A stretch of 64,000 bases of DNA from Mycolicibacterium parafortuitum. Its GTDB lineage: Bacteria > Actinomycetota > Actinomycetes > Mycobacteriales > Mycobacteriaceae. The notes below the pieces were generated by a model, which saw only the letters and a list, made by a program, of their open reading frames with translations, did no database searches and was not told where the DNA came from. Of this stretch, positions 15,383 to 23,062 are shown one piece after another. Positions within the stretch are counted from its first letter, which is position 1. Each line of letters starts with the position of its first letter. The translations under genes and the position numbers were made by a program. The stretch covers positions 1 to 64,000 of the forward strand of contig NZ_MVID01000030.1 in NCBI RefSeq assembly GCF_002086815.1. The letters run 5' to 3'.

Positions 15383-16557
15383 GCATCTGGACCACCCCCG
15401 AGCGGGACGCACTGCGAGAAACGGTGCGGGCCTTCGCAGAACGCGAAGTGCTACCGCACGTCGACGAATGGGAACGCTCCGGTGAACTGCCCCGTGCCCT
15501 GCACCGCGCCGCGGCGCGGGCCGGACTGCTCGGGGCCGGCTTCCCGGAAGCCGTCGGGGGTGAGGGCGGTGACGGCGCCGACGCGGTGGTCATCTGCGAG
15601 GAGATGCACCAGTCCGGCGCTCCGGGCGGGGTTTTCGCATCACTGTTCACCTCAGGGATCGCGGTGCCGCACATGATCGCCTCCGGTGACCAACACCTCA
15701 TCGACACCTATGTCCGCCCGACGCTGCGCGGCGAGAAGATCGGTTCGCTGGCCATCACCGAACCCGGCGGCGGCTCCGACGTCGGCCATCTGATCACCCG
15801 AGCCCAGCGGGACGGGCCGGACTTCATCCTCAACGGCGCGAAGACCTACATCACCTCCGGTGTGCGCGCCGACTACGTCGTCACCGCCGTACGCACGGGC
15901 GGACCTGGGGCCGCGGGTATCTCGCTGATCGTCGTGGACAAGGGCACACCCGGCTTCGAGGTGACGCGCAAGCTCGACAAGATGGGCTGGCGGTCCTCGG
16001 ATACCGCCGAACTGTCCTACACGGACGTGCGGGTTCCGGCCCATAACCTGGTGGGCGCCGAGAACACCGGCTTCCTGCAGATCGCGGCCGCGTTCGTCTC
16101 CGAGCGTGTCGGCCTCGCCGCCCAGGCGTATTCGAGCGCTCAACGGTGCCTGGACCTGACCGTCGACTGGTGCCGCAACCGTGAGACCTTCGGCAGGCCG
16201 CTGCTCAGCAGGCAGTCGGTGCAGAACACGCTCGCCGAGATGGCGCGCCGCATCGACGTGGCCCGGGTCTACACCAGGCACGTCGTCGAACGGGAGCTCG
16301 CCGGAGCCGCCCCGGCGGCGACATCAGGCCCCGGTGAGACAAACCTGATCGCCGAGGTCTGCTTCGCCAAGAACACCGCCGTCGAGGCCGGTGAGTGGGT
16401 CGCCCACCAGGCGGTGCAGCTGTTCGGCGGTATGGGCTACATGGCCGAGTCCGAGGTCGAGCGCCAGTACCGCGATATGCGCATCCTGGGAATCGGCGGC
16501 GGAACCACCGAAATCCTCACCTCGCTGGCCGCCAAGACGTTGGGATATCAGGCATGA
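15379..16557 (+). CDS. fadE13: Acyl-CoA dehydrogenase (FadE13 type)
   Basis: 392 residues, full-length FAD acyl-CoA dehydrogenase. FAD/substrate motifs are LAITEPGGGSDV (about 124-135), LNGAKTYITSG (151-161) and the C-terminal QLFGGMGYMAESEVERQYRD. The catalytic base normally found in YEGT near the C-terminus is missing (GIGGGTTEI at 371-379). A glutamate occurs instead at 242 (FVSERVGLAA), the place used by isovaleryl-CoA dehydrogenase. That supports a branched-chain substrate. ATGA overlap with the AtuA-like gene and with accD2. Position matches M. tuberculosis fadE13 (Rv0975c). Confidence 0.9.
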   Translation: MSIWTTPERDALRETVRAFAEREVLPHVDEWERSGELPRALHRAAARAGLLGAGFPEAVGGEGGDGADAVVICEEMHQSGAPGGVFASLFTSGIAVPHMIASGDQHLIDTYVRPTLRGEKIGSLAITEPGGGSDVGHLITRAQRDGPDFILNGAKTYITSGVRADYVVTAVRTGGPGAAGISLIVVDKGTPGFEVTRKLDKMGWRSSDTAELSYTDVRVPAHNLVGAENTGFLQIAAAFVSERVGLAAQAYSSAQRCLDLTVDWCRNRETFGRPLLSRQSVQNTLAEMARRIDVARVYTRHVVERELAGAAPAATSGPGETNLIAEVCFAKNTAVEAGEWVAHQAVQLFGGMGYMAESEVERQYRDMRILGIGGGTTEILTSLAAKTLGYQA

Positions 16558-18146
16558 GGCTCACGTCGGCTGTCGACCTCCGCTCCCCCGCCTATATCGA
16601 GGCGGCCGATGCGATGGCGGTCAAACTCGCCGAACTGGACTCCGAGCACGCGAAGGCGTTGGCCGGCGGCGGTGAGAAGTACGTCGCCCGACACCATGCC
16701 CGCGGCAAGATGACCGCCAGGGAGCGGATCGAGGCGCTGCTCGACCCCGATTCGCCGTTCCTGGAGCTCAGCCCGCTCGCGGCGTGGGGCACCGACTTCA
16801 CCGTCGGCGCCAGCGTGGTGACCGGCATCGGCGTCGTCGAAGGCGTCGAATGCCTGCTCGTCGCCAACGACCCGACCGTCAAGGGCGGTACCAGCAACCC
16901 GTGGACACTGCGGAAGATCCTGCGCGCGAACCAGATCGCGTTCCAGAACCGGCTGCCGGTGATCTCTCTGGTGGAATCGGGCGGGGCCGACCTGCCGACA
17001 CAGAAGGAGATCTTCATCCCGGGCGGGCAGATGTTCCGCGATCTGACCCGACTCTCGGCGGCGGGCATCCCGACCATCGCGCTGGTGTTCGGCAACTCGA
17101 CCGCGGGCGGCGCCTACATCCCGGGCATGTCCGATCACGTCGTGATGATCAGGGAACGCTCGAAGGTGTTCCTCGCCGGCCCGCCGCTGGTGAAGATGGC
17201 CACCGGCGAGGAATCCGACGACGAGTCACTCGGTGGCGCCGAGATGCACTCCCGCACCTCCGGTCTCGGCGATTATCTCGCCGTCGACGAGCTCGACGCG
17301 CTGCGTATCGGACGCCGCATCGTGGCCCGGCTCAACTGGCGCAAACAAGGCCCGGCTCCCCGGCCGTTCGCCCCGCCGGTGTTCGACGAAGACGAGTTGA
17401 TCGGCATCGTGCCACCGGATCTGAGGATTCCCTTCGACCCACGCGAGGTGATCGCGCGGATCGTCGACGGATCGGACTTCGACGAGTTCAAGCCGCTCTA
17501 CGGCGGCTCGCTGGTGACCGGGTGGGCCAACCTGCACGGCTATCCGCTGGGAATCCTGGCCAACGCGCGCGGGGTGCTGTTCAGCGAGGAGTCGCAGAAG
17601 GCCACCCAGTTCATCCAGCTCGCCAACCGCTCCGACACCCCATTGTTGTTCCTGCACAACACCACCGGCTACATGGTGGGCAGGGCCTACGAGGAACGCG
17701 GCATGGTCAAGCACGGCTCGATGATGATCAACGCGGTGTCCAACTCGACCGTGCCGCACATCTCGCTACTCATCGGGGCCTCCTACGGCGCCGGGCATTA
17801 CGGCATGTGCGGGCGCGCCTACGATCCGCGGTTCCTGTTCGCCTGGCCCAGCGCGAAATCCGCGGTGATGGGCGGCACCCAGCTCGCCGGGGTGCTGTCC
17901 ATCGTGAACCGCGCGGCCACCGAGGCCCGCGGTGGACAGGTCGACGAGGCCGCCGACACCGCCCTGCGGGCCGCGGTCGAGGCGCAGATCGAGGCCGAGT
18001 CGCTACCGATGTTCCTGTCCGGGCGGCTCTACGACGACGGCGTGATCGACCCCCGCGACACCCGCACCGTGCTGGGGATGTGCCTGTCCGCCATCGCCAA
18101 CGGCCCGATCGAGGGGACGTCGAACTTCGGCGTCTTCCGGATGTGA
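16554..18146 (+). CDS. accD2: Biotin-dependent acyl-CoA carboxylase, carboxyltransferase (beta) subunit
   Basis: 530 residues with the two crotonase-fold halves of a carboxyltransferase: N-half RGKMTARERIEALLDPDSPF, VANDPTVKGG, GGQMFRDL, GNSTAGGAYIPGMSD; C-half GILANARGVLFSEESQKATQFIQLANRSDTPLLFLHNTTGYMVG and GASYGAGHYGMCGRAYDPRF. The form with FxxNxTGYMVG and GNYGMxGRAY-like motifs is that of methylcrotonyl/geranyl-CoA-type carboxylases, not propionyl-CoA carboxylase. It transfers carboxyl from carboxybiotin on AccA2 to an unsaturated acyl-CoA. ATGA overlap with the gene before; 26 bp before accA2. Confidence 0.92.
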   Translation: MRLTSAVDLRSPAYIEAADAMAVKLAELDSEHAKALAGGGEKYVARHHARGKMTARERIEALLDPDSPFLELSPLAAWGTDFTVGASVVTGIGVVEGVECLLVANDPTVKGGTSNPWTLRKILRANQIAFQNRLPVISLVESGGADLPTQKEIFIPGGQMFRDLTRLSAAGIPTIALVFGNSTAGGAYIPGMSDHVVMIRERSKVFLAGPPLVKMATGEESDDESLGGAEMHSRTSGLGDYLAVDELDALRIGRRIVARLNWRKQGPAPRPFAPPVFDEDELIGIVPPDLRIPFDPREVIARIVDGSDFDEFKPLYGGSLVTGWANLHGYPLGILANARGVLFSEESQKATQFIQLANRSDTPLLFLHNTTGYMVGRAYEERGMVKHGSMMINAVSNSTVPHISLLIGASYGAGHYGMCGRAYDPRFLFAWPSAKSAVMGGTQLAGVLSIVNRAATEARGGQVDEAADTALRAAVEAQIEAESLPMFLSGRLYDDGVIDPRDTRTVLGMCLSAIANGPIEGTSNFGVFRM

Positions 18147-18172
18147 GCGCGATGTCCGCGGAGGAGACGCAC

Positions 18173-20140
18173 ATGATCACCCGGGTTCTGGTGGCCAACC
18201 GCGGTGAGATCGCCCGCCGGGTGTTCGCGACCTGCCGACGTCTGGGCATCGGCACCGTCGCCGTCTACACAGATCCGGACGCCGGGGCGCTGCACGTCGC
18301 CGAGGCCGACGCGCGGGTGCGGCTGGACGGCACGCGCGGCTATCTCGATTCGGCACAGCTCATCGACGCCGCGCTCGCCGCCGGTGCCGACGCGATTCAT
18401 CCGGGCTACGGGTTCCTCTCGGAGAACCCGGATTTCGCCGCCGCGGTACAGCAGGCGGGCTTGACGTGGATCGGACCACCGGTGGCCGCGGTGGCCGCGA
18501 TGGGGTCGAAGATCGAGGCCAAGAAGATCATGTCGGCCGCCGGGGTGCCGGTGCTCGACGAGCTCGACCCGGCCGCAGTGACGGCCGAGCTGCTGCCTGT
18601 GCTGGTCAAGGCGTCGGCAGGGGGCGGCGGCCGCGGCATGCGGGTGGTCCGTGATCTCACCGAGCTGGACGCTCAGGTCGCCGCGGCCAGCCGGGAGGCG
18701 CAGTCGGCGTTCGGCGATCCGACGGTGTTCTGCGAGCGCTATCTCGAGGCGGGCCATCACGTCGAGGTCCAGGTGATGGCCGACGCGCACGGCACGGTGT
18801 GGTCGGTCGGCGAGCGGGAATGCTCGATCCAGCGCAGACACCAGAAGATCATCGAGGAGGCGCCGTCCCCGCTCGTCGAGCGTCATCCGGGCATGCGGGA
18901 CAAGCTGTTCGCCGCGGCGCGGCTGGCCGCGACCGCGATCGGATACACCGGGGCCGGGACGGTCGAGTTCATGGCCTCCGGGACGGGCGACTTCTACTTC
19001 CTGGAGATGAACACCCGCCTCCAGGTCGAACATCCGGTCACCGAGCTGACGACCGGACTCGATCTCGTCGAGCTGCAGCTCGCGGTCGCCGAGGGCACCC
19101 CGCTTGCCCCGACACCGCCGCCGGCGCGGGGCGCCTCCATCGAGGCACGGCTCTACGCGGAGGATCCGGCCAACAACTGGCAGCCGCAGGCGGGCACGGT
19201 GTCGCACTTCGCGGTGCCGGCCGCGGGTACCGAGTTCGGCCTGATCGAGCGGGCCGGGGTGCGGCTGGACTCCGGCGTCACGGACGGCTCGGCCATCTCG
19301 GTGTTCTACGACCCGATGATCGCCAAGGTGGTGTCCTACGCCCCGACCCGTCGCCAGGCCGCGGCGCTGCTCGCCGATGCGCTGACCCGCTCCCAGATCC
19401 ACGGGGTGCGCACCAACCGCGATCTGCTCGTCAACGTGCTGCGCCACCCAGCGTTTCTCGACGGGGCTACCGACACCGCCTTTTTCGACGCACACGGGCT
19501 CGATCTGCTGGCGCGTCCGGTTGCCGACGAGCGGACGGCCGCGTTGTCGGCGATCGCTGCCGCGCTGGCCGACGCGGCGCACAACCGCGCCACCGCCGCG
19601 GCGCTCGCCTCGGCGCCGAGCGGGTGGCGCAACATCATATCGGGCTTCCAGCGCAAGGACTTTCAGCAACCCGGCGGCGAACTGCACGAGGTCCGGTACC
19701 GATTCACCCGCACCGGGGTGGTGATCGACGGTCACGACGACATCGATCTGGTGTCGGCAGCTCCCGGACACGTCGTGCTGACCGTCGCCGGGGTGGACCG
19801 GCCGTTCGGCGTGTGCCGGCACGGATCGGACGTCTATGTCGATTCCCCAGGTGGCTCAGTGCATTTCACCGCGGTTCCGCGGTTCCCCGATCCTGACGAC
19901 GCACTCGCCCACGGGTCGCTGCTGGCGCCGATGCCGGGCTCGGTGCTGCGCGTCGGCGCCGCGCAGGGCGACACGGTGCGGGCGGGACAGCCGCTGGTCT
20001 GGTTGGAGGCGATGAAGATGGAGCACACCATCGCCGCGCCGGCCGACGGTGTGCTGGTCGAGTTGAACGTGTCGACGGGACAACAGGTCGAGGTCGGCGC
20101 CGTACTGGCGCGGGTGGATTCAGGAGAGGTAAGCCGATGA
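18173..20140 (+). CDS. accA2: Biotin-dependent acyl-CoA carboxylase, biotin carboxylase/carrier (alpha) subunit
   Basis: 655 residues. Biotin carboxylase domain (1-445): VLVANRGEIARRV, HPGYGFLSEN, glycine-rich ATP loop KASAGGGGRGM, EVQVMAD, EMNTRLQVEHPVTE. The C-terminal biotin-carrier domain has the biotinylated lysine in EAMKMEH near residue 625. A middle BT-type linker (about 480-570) binds the carboxyltransferase. Together with AccD2 it forms the holoenzyme that carboxylates an acyl-CoA using ATP and bicarbonate. Start chosen at ATG 18173 because GGAGGAG lies 6 bases before; an ATG 21 bases earlier is possible. ATGA overlap with fadE12. Confidence 0.94.
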   Translation: MITRVLVANRGEIARRVFATCRRLGIGTVAVYTDPDAGALHVAEADARVRLDGTRGYLDSAQLIDAALAAGADAIHPGYGFLSENPDFAAAVQQAGLTWIGPPVAAVAAMGSKIEAKKIMSAAGVPVLDELDPAAVTAELLPVLVKASAGGGGRGMRVVRDLTELDAQVAAASREAQSAFGDPTVFCERYLEAGHHVEVQVMADAHGTVWSVGERECSIQRRHQKIIEEAPSPLVERHPGMRDKLFAAARLAATAIGYTGAGTVEFMASGTGDFYFLEMNTRLQVEHPVTELTTGLDLVELQLAVAEGTPLAPTPPPARGASIEARLYAEDPANNWQPQAGTVSHFAVPAAGTEFGLIERAGVRLDSGVTDGSAISVFYDPMIAKVVSYAPTRRQAAALLADALTRSQIHGVRTNRDLLVNVLRHPAFLDGATDTAFFDAHGLDLLARPVADERTAALSAIAAALADAAHNRATAAALASAPSGWRNIISGFQRKDFQQPGGELHEVRYRFTRTGVVIDGHDDIDLVSAAPGHVVLTVAGVDRPFGVCRHGSDVYVDSPGGSVHFTAVPRFPDPDDALAHGSLLAPMPGSVLRVGAAQGDTVRAGQPLVWLEAMKMEHTIAAPADGVLVELNVSTGQQVEVGAVLARVDSGEVSR

Positions 20141-21297
20141 CGGGTTTCGTCGAGACCGAGGAACAGCAGGCGCTGCGCAGCGCGGTGGCCGCCATGGTCG
20201 CGGGCTACGGGCAGGAGTACTACCTGGACAAGGCCCGCAGCGGCAGGCACACCGACGAACTCTGGGCCGAGGCAGGAAAACTGGGCTTCATCGGGGTCAA
20301 CCTGCCGGAGGAGTACGGCGGTGGCGGCGCGGGCATGTACGAGCTGAGCCTGGTGATGGAGGAGTTGGCGGCGGGCGGTTCGTCACTGCTGATGATGGTC
20401 GTCTCCCCGGCGATCAACGGCACGATCATCGCGAAGTTCGGCACCGAGGAACAGAAGAAGCGCTGGCTGCCCGGGATCGCCGACGGCACGCTGACGATGG
20501 CGTTCGCGATCACCGAACCCGATGCGGGCTCGAACTCACACCGCATCACCACCACGGCGCGCCGCGACGGCAACGACTGGATCCTGTCCGGGCAGAAGGT
20601 GTACATATCCGGGGTGGACCAGGCCCAGGCGGTGCTGGTCGTCGGCCGTACCGAAGACCACAAGACCGGCAATCTGAAGCCCGCGTTGTTCGTCGTCCCC
20701 ACGGATACACCAGGTTTCACGTACACGAAGATCCCGATGGAGATCATCAGCCCGGAGTTCCAGTTCCAGGTGTTCCTCGACGACGTGCGGCTGCCCGCCG
20801 ACGCGCTGGTCGGCTCCGAGGACGCGGCGATCGCCCAGCTGTTCGCCGGCCTGAACCCCGAGCGCATCATGGGCGCGGCCAGCGCGGTCGGGATGGGCCG
20901 GTTCGCGCTGGGCAGGGCCGTCGAATACGTCAAGGTCCGCCAGGTGTGGAAGACACCGATCGGCGCGCATCAGGGGTTGTCACACCCGTTGGCGCAGAAC
21001 CACATCGAGATCGAGCTCGCGAAACTGATGATGCAGAAGGCCGCGGCACTGTACGACACGGGTGATGACGCGGCCGCCGCCGAGGCGGCGAACATGGCCA
21101 AGTACGCCGCGGGTGAGGCGTCGGCGCGGGCGGTCGACCAGGCCGTCCAGTCCCTCGGCGGCAACGGGTTGACGCAGGAGTACGGCGTCGCGGCGATGCT
21201 GACGGCGTCGCGGCTGGCCCGCATCGCACCGGTGAGCCGCGAGATGGTGCTGAACTTCGTGGCGCAGACGGCGCTGGGCCTGCCCCGGTCGTACTGA
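20137..21297 (+). CDS. fadE12: Acyl-CoA dehydrogenase (FadE12 type)
   Basis: 386 residues. Motifs: GFIGVNLPEEYGGGG (about 50-64), MAFAITEPDAGSNSHRI (about 126-142), WILSGQKVYISG, and QSLGGNGLTQEYGVAAM near 340. As in the other dehydrogenase of the operon, the C-terminal YEGT base is absent, whereas a glutamate in the FAGLNPERIMGAAS helix (about 245) sits at the isovaleryl-CoA-dehydrogenase position. Two dehydrogenases in one operon imply two oxidation steps or two chain lengths. Overlaps accA2 by 4 bp and echA7 by 1 bp, so translational coupling is likely. Confidence 0.9.
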   Translation: MTGFVETEEQQALRSAVAAMVAGYGQEYYLDKARSGRHTDELWAEAGKLGFIGVNLPEEYGGGGAGMYELSLVMEELAAGGSSLLMMVVSPAINGTIIAKFGTEEQKKRWLPGIADGTLTMAFAITEPDAGSNSHRITTTARRDGNDWILSGQKVYISGVDQAQAVLVVGRTEDHKTGNLKPALFVVPTDTPGFTYTKIPMEIISPEFQFQVFLDDVRLPADALVGSEDAAIAQLFAGLNPERIMGAASAVGMGRFALGRAVEYVKVRQVWKTPIGAHQGLSHPLAQNHIEIELAKLMMQKAAALYDTGDDAAAAEAANMAKYAAGEASARAVDQAVQSLGGNGLTQEYGVAAMLTASRLARIAPVSREMVLNFVAQTALGLPRSY

Positions 21298-22067
21298 TGA
21301 CGAGCACCCTGGTCCGCTACGAACGCGACGGCGCGGTGGCACGGCTGACACTGGATTCGCCGCACAACCGCAATGCGCTGTCGTCGGCACTTGTCGGGCA
21401 ACTCCACGACGGCCTGACCCGCGCCGCCGCCGACGACGGAGTACGCGTCGTGGTGCTCGGCCACACCGGCGGCACCTTCTGCGCGGGAGCCGACCTGGGC
21501 GAGGCGGCCGGCCGGGACCCGTCGGAGTTGGCGCTCGACCGGGCCCGGGAGATGACCACGCTGCTCCGCCGGATCCTGGAGCTGCCCCTGCCCGTGCTCG
21601 GCGCGATCGACGGGCATGTCCGGGCCGGCGGGCTCGGTCTGATCGGCGCGTGCGACATCGTCGTCGCCGGGGCCGCGAGCACGTTCGCGTTGACCGAGGC
21701 GCGGATCGGGCTGGCGCCGTCGATCATCTCGCTGACGTTGCTGCCGAAGCTGACCGCCCGGGCGGCGGGGCGTTATTTCGTCACCGGCGAGAAGTTCGGG
21801 GCCGCCGAGGCCGCCGCCATCGGGTTGGTCACGATGGCCTGCGACGACGTCCCCGCGGCGGTCGCGGACCTGACGGGCGCAATCGTGCAGGGTTCGCCGC
21901 AGGGGCTGGCCGCGTCCAAAGCGTTGACGACGGCGGCGGTAATCGGCGACTTCGAGCGCCGCGCAGAGAAATTGACACAGGAGTCGGCAGCGCTGTTCTG
22001 CTCTGCGGAGGCCCGCGAGGGGATGCAGGCGTTCCTGGAGAAGCGGCCGCCGCGCTGGGTGGGCTGA
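21297..22067 (+). CDS. echA7: Enoyl-CoA hydratase/isomerase family protein (EchA7 type)
   Basis: 256 residues, crotonase fold. Oxyanion-hole segments are GGTFCAGADL (about 58-67) and DGHVRAGGLGLIGACD (about 103-118). The first catalytic glutamate of hydratases aligns with FALTEARIGL (about 130-139). The second, normally in the following helix before the TGD, aligns with an arginine (RAAGRYFVTGE). It may therefore be a specialised methylglutaconyl- or isohexenylglutaconyl-CoA hydratase, or an isomerase/lyase. Last gene of the operon; begins on the last base of the fadE12 stop. Confidence 0.88.
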   Translation: MTSTLVRYERDGAVARLTLDSPHNRNALSSALVGQLHDGLTRAAADDGVRVVVLGHTGGTFCAGADLGEAAGRDPSELALDRAREMTTLLRRILELPLPVLGAIDGHVRAGGLGLIGACDIVVAGAASTFALTEARIGLAPSIISLTLLPKLTARAAGRYFVTGEKFGAAEAAAIGLVTMACDDVPAAVADLTGAIVQGSPQGLAASKALTTAAVIGDFERRAEKLTQESAALFCSAEAREGMQAFLEKRPPRWVG

Positions 22068-22157
22068 CCAGCTCACAGTTTGATCAAGGCACTTGCATGT
22101 GCCGACGTTCGTCGTAGGCTCGTGGGCGATGTGCGCAGCGACGAGCTTGAGGTCACG

Positions 22158-22742
22158 GTGAGCACCCCCGCCTCCCGCAGTGGGTCGATGCGCGCTGCCG
22201 ACACCGACCGCATCGAGGTTGCCCAGTTACTGACTGACGCCGCCGCCTCCGGAAAGCTCGGTCTGACCGAGTACGAGAGCCGCCTGAACAGGGCTTACGC
22301 GGCACAAACCTATGACGAGCTGGACCGGCTGGCGGCCGATCTGCCCGGTGCGGTGACCCGCGGCCGCAGCGGTCCTTGCCGGCCCGCGCCGTCGAGCGTG
22401 CTGCTGGCGCTGCTGAGCGGATTCGAACGCCGCGGCCGCTGGAACGTGCCGCGGCGGCTGACCACCATCGCGTTGTGGGGCGGCGGTGTGGTGGATCTGC
22501 GCTACGCCGATTTCACCGCCCCCGAGGTGGAGATCCGCTCGTACTCGATCATGGGCGGGCAGACGATCCTGGTGCCGCCGGAGGTCAACGTGGATCTTCG
22601 CGGGATCGGCGTGATGGGCAGCTTCGACGACAGTGTCGACGGCGACGGCTCCCCCGGCGCCCCAGTGGTGCGCATCCGGGGACTGTCGGTATGCGGCAGC
22701 GTCACCGTCAAGCGCAAGAAGCGCAAGCCCGCGAAGGCCTGA
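22158..22742 (+). CDS. DUF1707 / LiaF-like C-terminal domain protein
   Basis: 194 residues. The N-terminal DUF1707 domain (about 12-62: SMRAADTDRIEVAQLLTDAAASGKLGLTEYESRLNRAYAAQTYDELDRLAADLP) is a short helical domain of actinobacterial proteins. The C-terminal half (about 95-185) resembles the cell-wall-active antibiotic response LiaF beta-helix region (TTIALWGGGVVDLRYADFTAPEVEI, SIMGGQTILVPPEVNVDLRGIGVMGSF). No membrane helix, so probably cytoplasmic or membrane-associated. GTG start at 22158 with TTGAGG upstream. M. tuberculosis Rv0966c occupies the same place. The function is unknown; LiaF proteins elsewhere restrain envelope-stress sensors. Confidence 0.78.
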   Translation: MSTPASRSGSMRAADTDRIEVAQLLTDAAASGKLGLTEYESRLNRAYAAQTYDELDRLAADLPGAVTRGRSGPCRPAPSSVLLALLSGFERRGRWNVPRRLTTIALWGGGVVDLRYADFTAPEVEIRSYSIMGGQTILVPPEVNVDLRGIGVMGSFDDSVDGDGSPGAPVVRIRGLSVCGSVTVKRKKRKPAKA

Positions 22743-22754
22743 CCCGCGCCCGCC

Positions 22755-23059
22755 CAAACCCTCCCGGCGAACTCCTCAACGCGACTCGTCCCTCGCCGCT
22801 TGATCGTCGTCCGCGCAAACCCTCCCGGCGAACTCCTCAACGCGACTCGTCCCTCGCCGCTTGATCGTCGTCCGCGCAAACCCTCCCGGCGAACTCCTCA
22901 ACGCGACTCGTCCCTCGCCGCTTGATCGTCGTCCGCGCAAACCCTCCCGGCGAACTCCTCAACGCGACTCGTCCCTCGCCGCTTGATCGTCGTCCGCGCA
23001 AACCCTCCCGGCGAACTCCTCAACGCGACTCGTCCCTCGCCGCTTGATCGTCGTCCGCC
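22755..23059. repeat. Five tandem copies of a 61-bp repeat (VNTR)
   Basis: Copies begin at 22755, 22816, 22877, 22938 and 22999 and start CAAACCCTCCCGGCGAACTC; they are identical except for the last base of the fifth. The array fills the gap between the convergent DUF1707 and VWA genes, ending 3 bp before the VWA stop. The unit is not a multiple of three and has stops in every frame I checked, so it is not coding. Comparable to MIRU-type mycobacterial minisatellites in size and placement. Perfect identity suggests recent expansion. Confidence 0.95.
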
Positions 23060-23062
23060 CTG

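Noticed and set aside
16784..18172. Upstream extension of the accA2 frame over accD2
   Set aside because: Arg/Pro-rich read-through; biotin carboxylase similarity starts at the ATG with GGAGGAG at 18173.
18029..19822. 597-codon minus-strand frame opposite accA2
   Set aside because: Antisense shadow of a well-supported biotin carboxylase gene.
22755..23059. CRISPR array
   Set aside because: The 61-bp units are directly adjacent and identical with no variable spacers; no cas genes are present.
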